Part shown: piece by piece, positions 6,837-14,046 of the stretch
How positions within the stretch are numbered: the stretch's first letter is position 1
Layout: each line of letters opens with the position of its first letter
Assembly: GCA_035354435.1 (NCBI GenBank)
Contig: DAOQAY010000059.1
Coordinates: forward strand, 1 to 16,177
Direction: 5' to 3'
Source: JAKLDO01 sp035354435
Lineage (GTDB): Bacteria; UBP6; UBA1177
DNA length: 16,177 nt
The notes under the pieces: model-generated
What the model was told of the DNA's origin: nothing
The model's input: the letters and a program-made list of their open reading frames with translations, nothing else
Databases searched by the model: none
Made by a program: the position numbers and the translations under genes

Positions 6837-8528
6837 ATGGTTAGAAAAATTGTTGTGATCGGTGGTTCAGCGGCAGGACCAAAAGCTGCTGCAAAAGCAA
6901 GAAGGACTGATGAATTTGCTGAAATAACCATTGTGCAAAAAAGCAAAGAACTTTCAATGGCTTCATGTGGTTATCCCTATTATGTGGGCGGTTTTTTTGA
7001 CGACAGGAATATGCTTCTGTGCACTCCGGCAGGAGTTGTGAGAGATCAGAATTTTTATCTGAATGCAAAAAATATTGTCGCAAAAACAGAAACTGAAGTT
7101 CTTGAAATAAATAGAGCAGATAAATTTGTTGTCTGTAAAAACCTTAAAACAGGTGAACTGGAAAGAGTTCAATATGACAGACTTATAATTACAACCGGTT
7201 CGAATCCAGTTAAACCGCCTGTTCCCGGAATTGATCTTGAAGGAATTACAACTCTTCAGAATATGAATGATGCCGATTATTTACGCAAGATAAGAGATGA
7301 AAGGAAGATAACAAAAGCTGTTATGATAGGAGGGGGGCTTATCGGTATTGAAACCTGTGAAGCTATGAGGCTGGCAGATATTGATGTCACAGTTGTTGAG
7401 CTTCTTCCTCAGCTTCTTACTTTTCTTGACTGGGAGATGGCAAAACTTGTTGAAAATCATATAAGGTCCAAAGGGGCGAATATTATTACAAATAACGGAG
7501 TTGCCGCTTTTCTTGGCGAAAACGGAAAGCTCACAGCCGTTAAGCTTGCAAATGGGATAGAGATCCCGTGTGAACTTGCAGTAATTGCAACCGGCGTAAG
7601 ACCGAACTCAAAGCTTGCAAAAGAAGCCGGTCTGAAGATCGGGGCGAAGGGAGGGATACTTGTTAATGAATATATGCAGACAAGTGATGAAAATATTTAT
7701 GCTGCAGGAGACTGTCTTGAAGTAAAGAACCTTATTACCGGTAAACTGGTTCATGCTCCATATGGTGACCTTGCGAACCTTCAGGGGCGTGTCGCAGGAG
7801 AAAACGCAGCATCAACTAATAACGCAGTATTTAAAGGTACTTATCAAACAGGAATATGCAAAATATTTGAATTTTCAGCAGGTGTTACGGGTCTTACAGA
7901 AACTGGCGCAGTTAAAGAAGGACTGGATGTGGTTTCTGTGGTCAATGCAAGCCCTGATAAGCCCGGTTTTATGAATGGAAAACTGCTTGTTACAAAGCTT
8001 GTTGTTGAAAAAACAACTGGAAAAATCCTCGGTGCCCAGTGTGTAGGTCCAGGTGAAGTATCAAAACAGATCGCTCAGTGGGCAATGGCAATAACCGGCG
8101 GGCTTACACTTGAAGATGTTATAAACGCTGATCTCCCTTATGCTCCGCCTTTTTCTCTTGCAATAGATCACTTCATAGCTACAGCTCACATTATGCAGAA
8201 CAAATTAAAGGGAAGATTTACGGGAATTTCTGTAATGGATGTCAGAAAAAAAGTAGATTCAGGTGAAAAACCGTTCATTATAGACACGAGAGGTCCTGAT
8301 GAGTTCGAGCAGATGCGTCTGGGTATAGGAGAAACGCTAATTCCACTCGGAGCATTGAGAAAACGGGTGCATGAAATACCTGATGATAAAAATCGTGAAA
8401 TAATCTGTTACTGCAAAATATCACTTCGCGGATATGAAGCTGCGCTCATACTTCAGGCAAATGGCTGGAAGAATGTGAAAGTAATGGAAGGCGGTATAAT
8501 GGCATGGCCTTATGCCAGGGAAAAATAG
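6837..8528 (+). CDS. CoA-disulfide reductase / NADH-dependent persulfide reductase with C-terminal rhodanese domain
   Basis: This 563-residue flavoprotein starts with a FAD Rossmann motif (VVIGGSAAGPKAAAKARR, 5-22). A single redox Cys44 in MASCGYPYY places it in the one-cysteine CoA-disulfide/NADH-oxidase family. A second nucleotide-binding motif, MIGGGLIGIE, lies at 163-172 and YAAGDC, the second FAD contact, at 288-293. A rhodanese domain fills about 460-560, with active-site loop CKISLR (Cys526-Arg531) and an extra Cys524. Characterised fusions with this order reduce CoA disulfide, polysulfide or CoA/glutathione persulfide with NAD(P)H and release sulfide. It could generate sulfide or sulfane sulfur for the Fe-S proteins encoded around it (inference). 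GAGGA at 6826-6830 supports the ATG. Exact substrate cannot be read from sequence. Confidence 0.9.
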   Translation: MVRKIVVIGGSAAGPKAAAKARRTDEFAEITIVQKSKELSMASCGYPYYVGGFFDDRNMLLCTPAGVVRDQNFYLNAKNIVAKTETEVLEINRADKFVVCKNLKTGELERVQYDRLIITTGSNPVKPPVPGIDLEGITTLQNMNDADYLRKIRDERKITKAVMIGGGLIGIETCEAMRLADIDVTVVELLPQLLTFLDWEMAKLVENHIRSKGANIITNNGVAAFLGENGKLTAVKLANGIEIPCELAVIATGVRPNSKLAKEAGLKIGAKGGILVNEYMQTSDENIYAAGDCLEVKNLITGKLVHAPYGDLANLQGRVAGENAASTNNAVFKGTYQTGICKIFEFSAGVTGLTETGAVKEGLDVVSVVNASPDKPGFMNGKLLVTKLVVEKTTGKILGAQCVGPGEVSKQIAQWAMAITGGLTLEDVINADLPYAPPFSLAIDHFIATAHIMQNKLKGRFTGISVMDVRKKVDSGEKPFIIDTRGPDEFEQMRLGIGETLIPLGALRKRVHEIPDDKNREIICYCKISLRGYEAALILQANGWKNVKVMEGGIMAWPYAREK

Positions 8529-8566
8529 ATGTTTTCGAAAAATATATTATTGGAGATTGAAAAGAA

Positions 8567-8926
8567 ATGAAGATTGCTATTACAACTACAGGAAAAGATC
8601 TGACTTCTGAATTTGAGAGCAGATTCGGCAGAGCTCCCGGATTTATAATTTATGATATTGACAAGGGAAGTTTTGAATTTATCGATAATTCAGTTAATCT
8701 CAACGCTCCTCAGGGTGCCGGCATTCAAGCGGCGATGAGTATAATCAAAGCCGGTGCCAAGGTGCTGGTTTCAGGGCATTGCGGCCCCAAAGCTTTTAAG
8801 GTTCTCAATGAAGCAGGTATTAAAATATATTCTGTGGAAGCCCTTACCGTTGCGCAGGCAGTTGAGTATTTTGTGGCAGGGAGGTTTACTCTTATCCAGT
8901 CAGCTGATGTGGGCGGTCACTGGTAA
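8567..8926 (+). CDS. Dinitrogenase iron-molybdenum cofactor family protein 2
   Basis: This 119-residue protein is a second, divergent member of the NifX-like family. It has MKIAITTTGKDL, the SRFGRAPGFIIYD segment (18-30), GAGIQAA (50-56), GHCGPKAF with the only Cys (72), and a GGHW terminus. Compared with the copy at 6430 it lacks the MPGC tail, so the two probably bind different ligands or partners. It sits 38 nt after the reductase gene, with GGAG at 8552-8555, and its TAA overlaps the next start (TAATG), so translation is likely coupled to the first MinD ATPase. Small proteins of this family commonly neighbour ferredoxin-MinD ATPases in anaerobes; their biochemical job there is not established. 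Confidence 0.86.
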   Translation: MKIAITTTGKDLTSEFESRFGRAPGFIIYDIDKGSFEFIDNSVNLNAPQGAGIQAAMSIIKAGAKVLVSGHCGPKAFKVLNEAGIKIYSVEALTVAQAVEYFVAGRFTLIQSADVGGHW

Positions 8927-9771
8927 TGAAAATCGCTGTTGCATCCGGTAAAGGCGGAACAGGGAAAACGACGGTTTCCCTTGCTCTGGCAATGACCGCT
9001 TTGTCAAATGTAGAACTTCAGGACTGTGATGTCGAGGAGCCTAACGGACATATTTTTCTTAAACTCGAAAATGTTATTAAGGAAAATGTGTCTGTGCCTG
9101 TTCCGGAAATAAATACAGACAGTTGCATAAGTTGCGGAAAATGCAGCGAGATCTGTCAGTTCAATGCGATAGTCTTTTTCGGGTCTCCGCCGATGATATT
9201 TAAAGAACTTTGTCACAGCTGTGGCGGATGTGTAAAAATATGTCCGGTTTCAGCAATACGCGAAATTCCTAATGTTATAGGACATATAACGACAGGAAAA
9301 GCCGGCAGTATTGAATTCATTCAGGGACAGTTGAATATCGGTGTGCCTATGGCATCCCCTGTTATCAGACAGGTTATACGGTTGTCGGGTAAAAGAGAAG
9401 ACACAGTGATCGATTCTCCTCCCGGAACAAGCTGTTCAATGATTTCAGCGGTAAAAGAGAGTGATTTTGTGATCCTGGTCACTGAGCCGACCCCTTTTGG
9501 ACTGAACGATCTTCAAATTGCTGTGGAAACCATCGAAAAACTTTTCATTCCAATGGGTGTGATAATTAACCGTTCCGATTCAGGAGATGACAGGGTTGAA
9601 GAGTATTGTAAAGAAAAGGGTTTGGAATTATTAATGAAAATACCATTTTCGACTGATATAGCCAAGGCTTATTCAAACGGGATGCCGTTAATTAACTCAG
9701 CGCCACAACTGGCTGAGAAGTTTAAAGAAATATGGACTAAAGTCAGACTTCACAAGAGAGAGTCCAAATGA
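8926..9771 (+). CDS. MinD-superfamily P-loop ATPase with inserted ferredoxin domain, copy 1
   Basis: This 281-residue protein has the deviant Walker A SGKGGTGKTT (7-16) and a DCDVEEPN switch region (33-40). Two [4Fe-4S] motifs are inserted after it: CISCGKCSEIC (Cys67, 70, 73, 77) and CHSCGGCVKIC (Cys96, 99, 102, 106). Switch II is IDSPPGTSCS (162-171). This is the COG1149-type architecture found mostly in anaerobes and methanogens; ATP-driven cluster or electron transfer is suspected but not proven. Copy 2 follows with a 4-nt ATGA overlap, so a heterodimer is likely (inference). It differs from Mrp by the inserted ferredoxin clusters and the absence of CPXC. Confidence 0.9.
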   Translation: MKIAVASGKGGTGKTTVSLALAMTALSNVELQDCDVEEPNGHIFLKLENVIKENVSVPVPEINTDSCISCGKCSEICQFNAIVFFGSPPMIFKELCHSCGGCVKICPVSAIREIPNVIGHITTGKAGSIEFIQGQLNIGVPMASPVIRQVIRLSGKREDTVIDSPPGTSCSMISAVKESDFVILVTEPTPFGLNDLQIAVETIEKLFIPMGVIINRSDSGDDRVEEYCKEKGLELLMKIPFSTDIAKAYSNGMPLINSAPQLAEKFKEIWTKVRLHKRESK

Positions 9772-10640
9772 AAGAAATTGTAATTATAAGCGGCAAAGGC
9801 GGAACAGGTAAAACAAGTATCGCAGCTTCACTTTTTGCACTTGCAGGAAATGCTGTTGCGGCTGATTGTGATGTCGATGCTGCGGATATGTTTATTGTTC
9901 TATGTCCTGAAATTGTTGAGAAACATGATTTCTACAGCGGCAGAACTGCATTTATCAGACAGGAAAAATGCACAAATTGCGGAAAATGCACAGATCTCTG
10001 CCGTTTTGATGCAGTCATCACAAAGTCCGGCAGGCATTTTATTGATGCTTCTGAATGTGAAGGATGTTCGGTCTGTGTAGAGTTCTGTCCGCAAAAAGCG
10101 ATTGATTTTATTGAAAGAAATTGCGGGCAGTGGTTTATTTCAAATACCCGTTTCGGTTCTTTTATCCATGCAAAACTGGGCATAGGTGCCGAAAACTCAG
10201 GCAAACTTGTAACAGTGGTGAGGGGTCAGGCAAAAAAAACTGCTGTTGAGAAAAAAGCAGATTTTATAATTACAGACGGACCTCCCGGAATAGGCTGCTC
10301 AGTGATTGCTTCAATTACAGGAGCTGATGTGGTGCTTATTGTCACAGAGCCGACACTTTCGGGATTCCATGACCTTGAAAGGGTAATGTTGTTGACAAGA
10401 CATTTCGGATTAAAAACCGCAGTAATTGTAAATAAATGGGATATTAACGGGCAGATTACAGATAAAATTGAACAATTCGCTGAAAATGCCGGAGCTTTTG
10501 TTCCAGGAAGGGTTTCTTATAATAAAGATGTGACTGCCGCACAGATAAACAAACAAAGTGTTGTCGAGTATGAAAAAGATGGCATAACATCGAGAGAGAT
10601 TAAAACTATATGGATGAATTTATTGAAGATATTTAATTGA
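9768..10640 (+). CDS. MinD-superfamily P-loop ATPase with inserted ferredoxin domain, copy 2
   Basis: This 290-residue paralogue of the preceding gene has Walker A SGKGGTGKTS (8-17), DCDVDAADM (33-41) and two complete [4Fe-4S] motifs: CTNCGKCTDLC (Cys68, 71, 74, 78) and CEGCSVCVEFC (Cys97, 100, 103, 107). Switch II is TDGPPGIGCS (169-178). It keeps all eight cluster cysteines and the catalytic lysines, so both copies should be active. Paired, overlapping genes of this type usually occur together, supporting a two-subunit complex. An extra Cys119 follows the ferredoxin insert and has no counterpart in copy 1. The thioesterase gene begins 8 nt downstream. Confidence 0.9.
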   Translation: MKEIVIISGKGGTGKTSIAASLFALAGNAVAADCDVDAADMFIVLCPEIVEKHDFYSGRTAFIRQEKCTNCGKCTDLCRFDAVITKSGRHFIDASECEGCSVCVEFCPQKAIDFIERNCGQWFISNTRFGSFIHAKLGIGAENSGKLVTVVRGQAKKTAVEKKADFIITDGPPGIGCSVIASITGADVVLIVTEPTLSGFHDLERVMLLTRHFGLKTAVIVNKWDINGQITDKIEQFAENAGAFVPGRVSYNKDVTAAQINKQSVVEYEKDGITSREIKTIWMNLLKIFN

Positions 10641-10648
10641 GAGGGAAA

Positions 10649-11059
10649 ATGTCCGAGCCTGTAAAGTCACACGAACATTGTCTTATGTGCGGAACAAAAA
10701 ATCCCGCTTCATTCCACCTGAATTTCAAAAAGGATGGAGAAAATTGCGTCTGCGGTTTATTTAAAGGTGATTTCCGTTATCAGGGATATAGCGGAATTCT
10801 TCATGGCGGAGTTATAAGTGCGCTGCTTGACAGTACAATGACACATTGTCTTTTTGCCCATGATATTGAGGCTGTTACGGCTGATTTAAATATAAGATTT
10901 GTTAAGCCGGTGCCTTTCAATGCGACTGTAATGTTGAAAGGGGAGATTGTTATGAACCGGTTCCCTTTATATAAGTTGAAAGCTTCCATATTGATCAATG
11001 ATGAAATTTATGCCAGAGCTGATGCAAGATTCATTGACTTGAAATTTATTAAAGGGTAA
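10649..11059 (+). CDS. PaaI-like hotdog-fold thioesterase
   Basis: This 136-residue protein has the hotdog-fold signature ILHGGVISALLDSTMTH (about 50-66), including the HGG loop and helix residues that form the acyl-CoA thioesterase active site. It starts with HCLMCGTKNP, an N-terminal Cys pair (CXXC) common in a PaaI subgroup annotated as hydrolysing acyl-CoA esters. The ATG at 10649, with GAGGG just upstream, is preferred to the TTG at 10637, which overlaps the previous stop and has no Shine-Dalgarno. The place of a thioesterase in this operon is unclear. CoA is a possible shared theme with the CoA-disulfide reductase at 6837 (inference). Confidence 0.83.
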   Translation: MSEPVKSHEHCLMCGTKNPASFHLNFKKDGENCVCGLFKGDFRYQGYSGILHGGVISALLDSTMTHCLFAHDIEAVTADLNIRFVKPVPFNATVMLKGEIVMNRFPLYKLKASILINDEIYARADARFIDLKFIKG

Positions 11060-11085
11060 TCTGCTTTGTTTTTAGGGAGGAGTAC

Positions 11086-11754
11086 ATGAATTTGGTATTG
11101 CAGAACATTTCAAAAAAATTCAAAAATCCTGATGGCGGTGACCTTGAAATTTTAAAAGACCTGTCGATCGATCTGAAAAGCGGTTCGGTGCTGCGGCTCA
11201 AAGGTCCAAGCGGTAGCGGAAAAACGACATTTATGAATATTGTTTCGGGGCTTATTCTGCCTGATTCCGGTTCGATACTGGCGGACAAAATTGAGATAAC
11301 CCGTTTAAGTGAAGGAGACAGAGACAGATTCAGGGCTGAAAATATTGGCTATATTTTTCAGACATTCAACCTTCTTTCCCCGTTTTCTGTGATTGAAAAT
11401 ATTTATGCTCCGCTTGCTTTTGCCGGGAAACTTCCCGCTGACTATAAATTAAAAGCTCTTGAAATTCTTAAAGAAGTCGGTCTTGGCGGACTTGAGAACA
11501 GGATGCCCTATCATCTTTCTGTCGGTCAGAGGCAGAGAGTTTCAGTAGCAAGAGTTCTTTTTGCAAACCCTTCGCTTATCCTTGCTGATGAGCCTACAGC
11601 CAGTCTTGATGCAGTTTCAGCTAAAACAGTATTTGACTCAATAACGAAATGCCGGAAAAACGGAGCGACAGTCGTTCTTGCCTCACATGACAGGATTTTT
11701 GATGATTTTAAAGCCGATCTTGTTTATGATTTTGAAAATGGGAGGATTTTATGA
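11086..11754 (+). CDS. ABC transporter ATP-binding protein, LolD/MacB type
   Basis: This 222-residue ATPase has all ABC motifs: Walker A GPSGSGKT (40-47), Q-loop Gln92 in YIFQTFNLL, signature LSVGQ (144-148, one change from LSGGQ), Walker B LILADEP with Glu169, D-loop SLDA and H-loop His201. Length and the FQTFNLL segment are typical of the LolD/MacB/FtsE group, which power mechanotransmission or lipoprotein release rather than classical import. A good GGGAGGAG precedes the ATG. The stop overlaps the permease start as ATGA, so the two subunits are translationally coupled. The 26-nt gap after the thioesterase gene keeps it within the proposed operon. Confidence 0.92.
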   Translation: MNLVLQNISKKFKNPDGGDLEILKDLSIDLKSGSVLRLKGPSGSGKTTFMNIVSGLILPDSGSILADKIEITRLSEGDRDRFRAENIGYIFQTFNLLSPFSVIENIYAPLAFAGKLPADYKLKALEILKEVGLGGLENRMPYHLSVGQRQRVSVARVLFANPSLILADEPTASLDAVSAKTVFDSITKCRKNGATVVLASHDRIFDDFKADLVYDFENGRIL

Positions 11755-13040
11755 AAACAGCATTCATTTTCAAAGCCGTTTTACACAATATCAGGCACAG
11801 ATGGGGAGTTTTTGTAATTTCCGTTCTTGCAATCGCCACGGCATTTACTTTTTTGAGCGCAGTTGGAAATATTACTTTCGGACTTGCTTCAACCGCCGTC
11901 AACAGCTCGCTCAGCTATCCGCTCATAATCGGTCCTGAAGGATCGAGCGATACCCAGCTTGTGATGTCGACAATTTTCAATATTGATAAACCTCAAGGTA
12001 CCCTCGATTATAAAATATATGAAAAACTCAAAGAAGATAAAAGGGTTACCGCAGCTTTTCCAATTGCAAGAGCTGACAGTTATATGGGAATTCCGATCAC
12101 AGGAGTAAATAGTGATTTTATAAATGACATAAGTAAAAGCTTTGTTTTAAAGCAGGATGGTGTCGATCAGGAAAATGTTTTAAGCGATGAAGACCTTCAC
12201 AGAGCGGTACTTGGATTTAAAATCGCTCAGAGATACGGATTGAAAACAGGCGATCAGTTTGTCGGCAGTCATGGTCATGTCGGTGATGAAAATGCACACA
12301 GTCATGCCGATTTTTCATATCAAGTTGCTGCAATAATGAATCCTGTCCACGGACCTGAAGATTTTTCAATTTATATCAATTTCAAAGCTGTCTGGAAAAT
12401 TCACGAACGCCATGGTGAAGAGGCTGAAGAATACGAAGAACATGAAGGTCACGAAGGTCACGAAGGTCACGAAGGTCACGAAGACCATCCTGTTCAAGGA
12501 AAAGTGTCGGCGGTTCTTGTAAAAACAGTAAATCCTGTTGCTACTTCAGAACTTGAAAGAGAATATTCGACAGGCAGCGGCTCGACAGCCACAGATGTTG
12601 CCAAAACAGTGAGAAGAATTGTCCAGTATATGAACAAGGCGGAGTCTGCCGCAGGATTTTTCAGTTACGGAACTTTGCTGATAGTTCTCGCAATGGTTTT
12701 TGTGACAATCCTTATGGCGATCAGCGAGCGGAAAAAAGAAATGGCTCTGATGCGTACTCTCGGAATAGGCAAGATGTCGATTTCATTTACAGTTATGATT
12801 GAAACGATGCTGGTGACCATGCTTGGAGTGCTTGCCGGAATTATTGCCGGACATTTTATGCTGTGGTATTTCAAACCGTTGATAGATTTCAATCTCGGAA
12901 TTAACCTCGAACCGTTCTTTTTTGCAGAAGTTGAACTTCAGGGAATTATAATTACATTGATTTCCGGACAGATTCTTGCATTATTGGCGATGTTCAGAAT
13001 TTATAATATGAATCTTATCGAAGAGGTAGCCAGAGACTGA
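11751..13040 (+). CDS. FtsX/MacB-family ABC permease with histidine-rich periplasmic loop
   Basis: This 429-residue membrane protein has four predicted helices (about 19-41, 305-325, 347-367, 397-415) with a long periplasmic domain between the first two, the MacB/LolC topology. The MALMRTLGIGK segment (331-341) lies where FtsX permeases contact the ATPase. Two His clusters lie in the periplasmic domain: His174, 176, 183 and 185, and a tandem HEGHEGHEGHEGHEDH (231-246) following an acidic run. Such tracts commonly bind Zn, Ni or Cu. LolC/MacB proteins do not normally carry one, so a link to metal supply or detoxification is suggested (inference). It pairs with the ATPase at 11086 and the DUF3299-like protein at 13042. 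Confidence 0.88.
   Translation: MKTAFIFKAVLHNIRHRWGVFVISVLAIATAFTFLSAVGNITFGLASTAVNSSLSYPLIIGPEGSSDTQLVMSTIFNIDKPQGTLDYKIYEKLKEDKRVTAAFPIARADSYMGIPITGVNSDFINDISKSFVLKQDGVDQENVLSDEDLHRAVLGFKIAQRYGLKTGDQFVGSHGHVGDENAHSHADFSYQVAAIMNPVHGPEDFSIYINFKAVWKIHERHGEEAEEYEEHEGHEGHEGHEGHEDHPVQGKVSAVLVKTVNPVATSELEREYSTGSGSTATDVAKTVRRIVQYMNKAESAAGFFSYGTLLIVLAMVFVTILMAISERKKEMALMRTLGIGKMSISFTVMIETMLVTMLGVLAGIIAGHFMLWYFKPLIDFNLGINLEPFFFAEVELQGIIITLISGQILALLAMFRIYNMNLIEEVARD
12444..12479 (+). repeat. Tandem 9-bp repeat coding His-Glu-Gly
   Basis: GAAGGTCAC is repeated four times without a mismatch, with degenerate copies on both sides (gaagaacat at 12435, gaagaccat at 12480). It encodes the HEG repeats of the permease's periplasmic loop. 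Identical third-codon positions indicate recent slippage expansion, so copy number may vary between strains without shifting the frame. Confidence 0.9.
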
Positions 13041-13041
13041 A

Positions 13042-13833
13042 ATGACAAAAAAACAAAAACTGTTTATTAAACTTTCAATTGTTGCCGCGGCTCTTATCGT
13101 GGCTGCAATTTCTTATCTGAGACCTGAAAAAGAGTTGTCAGAACAGCTCCTGCAGAAAGAATATCAGGGAAAAGATGCAATAGCTGAAATAGGAGACATT
13201 TCGAAGAGCAGACCGATTGAAAATGTCAAGTTTCCGAATGATCCGGTTAAGAAAGATGCCGAAGCTGAAACACCGGCCGATAAATTGAAAAAAGCAAATG
13301 AATCAATTGCCGACAGCTACCAGAAACACGGGGCTAATGCAGTGTTGAAGTCAGGTGACAAACTGGATGAACGGGAAAAGTATCATGGGAAATACACTCT
13401 GAACGAGCCTGATTTTGCCAACCTTCACCCGATAAATTATAAAGGATTGAAAAAGGTTTATACATATTTCAGATTGAAAGAATCTCTCCCCGAAATTGTT
13501 GTTAATCAACTTAACGGAGCAGCTGTTGTGATGACCGGAGCTGTTATGCCTATCGATAAAATTCCGGAAGATGGTGTTTTCAGTGCTTTCTGGCTTTCAA
13601 ACCCCAGCATCGTTCTTGCCGGCTGTGTTTTTTGCAATCCGCCAACTCTGGCAGATATAATATATGTCTATAAGGACAGAGGTGAAAATCCTTTTAAATT
13701 CGAGAGAGAAAAGCTCTTTAAACAGGTTGTTCTTGTCCGTGTAACTGGCAGGCTTTTTTTCGGACCTGAAACAATTAAAGATCAGATCTTCCTTTTCAGC
13801 ATTCTTGCAACCGATATCGAGATTCTGAATTGA
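13042..13833 (+). CDS. Membrane-anchored periplasmic protein with a DUF3299-like C-terminal domain
   Basis: This 263-residue protein has one N-terminal signal anchor (about 9-26), a long charged linker (about 28-140) and a globular C-terminal domain (about 150-263). The segment with GAVVMTGAVMP (159-169), GCVFCNPPTLADIIYV (194-209) and the beta-rich end VVLVRVTGRL resembles DUF3299, whose members carry a VxxxGFMVP...CxxVPPP...IVYV pattern. DUF3299 genes are often linked to ABC ATPase/FtsX permease pairs; I recall such a link in zinc-regulated loci of marine bacteria. Cys195 and Cys198 (CVFC) could bind metal or form a disulfide. It starts 1 nt after the permease stop and is the last gene before a 213-bp gap. 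No function is assigned. Confidence 0.62.
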   Translation: MTKKQKLFIKLSIVAAALIVAAISYLRPEKELSEQLLQKEYQGKDAIAEIGDISKSRPIENVKFPNDPVKKDAEAETPADKLKKANESIADSYQKHGANAVLKSGDKLDEREKYHGKYTLNEPDFANLHPINYKGLKKVYTYFRLKESLPEIVVNQLNGAAVVMTGAVMPIDKIPEDGVFSAFWLSNPSIVLAGCVFCNPPTLADIIYVYKDRGENPFKFEREKLFKQVVLVRVTGRLFFGPETIKDQIFLFSILATDIEILN

Positions 13834-13930
13834 AACATGTGCCGCTATAATGCGCCGATATTATTTGATAAAAAAGTTGGGAAGGGCTTTTGCTAAATAG
13901 CGTATGCGGAAAAAAATGTTCTTTATACAT

Positions 13931-13959
13931 TTGACTTTGAAGATTGTTTTTACTATGTT
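13931..13959 (+). promoter_or_regulatory. Possible sigma-70-type promoter for the outer-membrane protein gene
   Basis: TTGACT at 13931-13936 and TATGTT at 13954-13959 are 17 bp apart. It is the best promoter-like pair in the 213 bases between 13833 and 14047; the rest of that gap shows no gene, RNA or clear terminator. The predicted transcript would start near 13966, giving a leader of about 80 bases. Confidence 0.45.
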
Positions 13960-14036
13960 ATCGCAAGTTTCGAATATTAACGAAATTTGAGTATTAACTT
14001 TAAGGAGAATTGGTTTTGCTAAACTTGTTAATAAAT

Positions 14037-14041
14037 GGAGG
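14037..14041 (+). promoter_or_regulatory. Shine-Dalgarno that selects a TTG start for the outer-membrane protein
   Basis: GGAGG lies 5 nt before the TTG at 14047. It overlaps the in-frame ATG at 14035, which itself has no ribosome-binding site at usable distance (AAGGAG at 14002-14007 is about 28 nt away). Starting at TTG also puts the signal peptide's basic residues at the N-terminus. Confidence 0.6.
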
Positions 14042-14046
14042 AGACT

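Noticed and set aside
6430..10640. Nitrogen-fixation gene cluster
   Set aside because: NifX-like family proteins alone do not show this; no nifHDK, nifEN or nifB is present and the family is common in non-fixers.
13879..13893. Second possible sigma-54 promoter ahead of the barrel gene
   Set aside because: GG-N10-GC spacing is present, but the -24 half (GGGAAG) matches TGGCAC poorly and a better sigma-70-like pair lies at 13931-13959.
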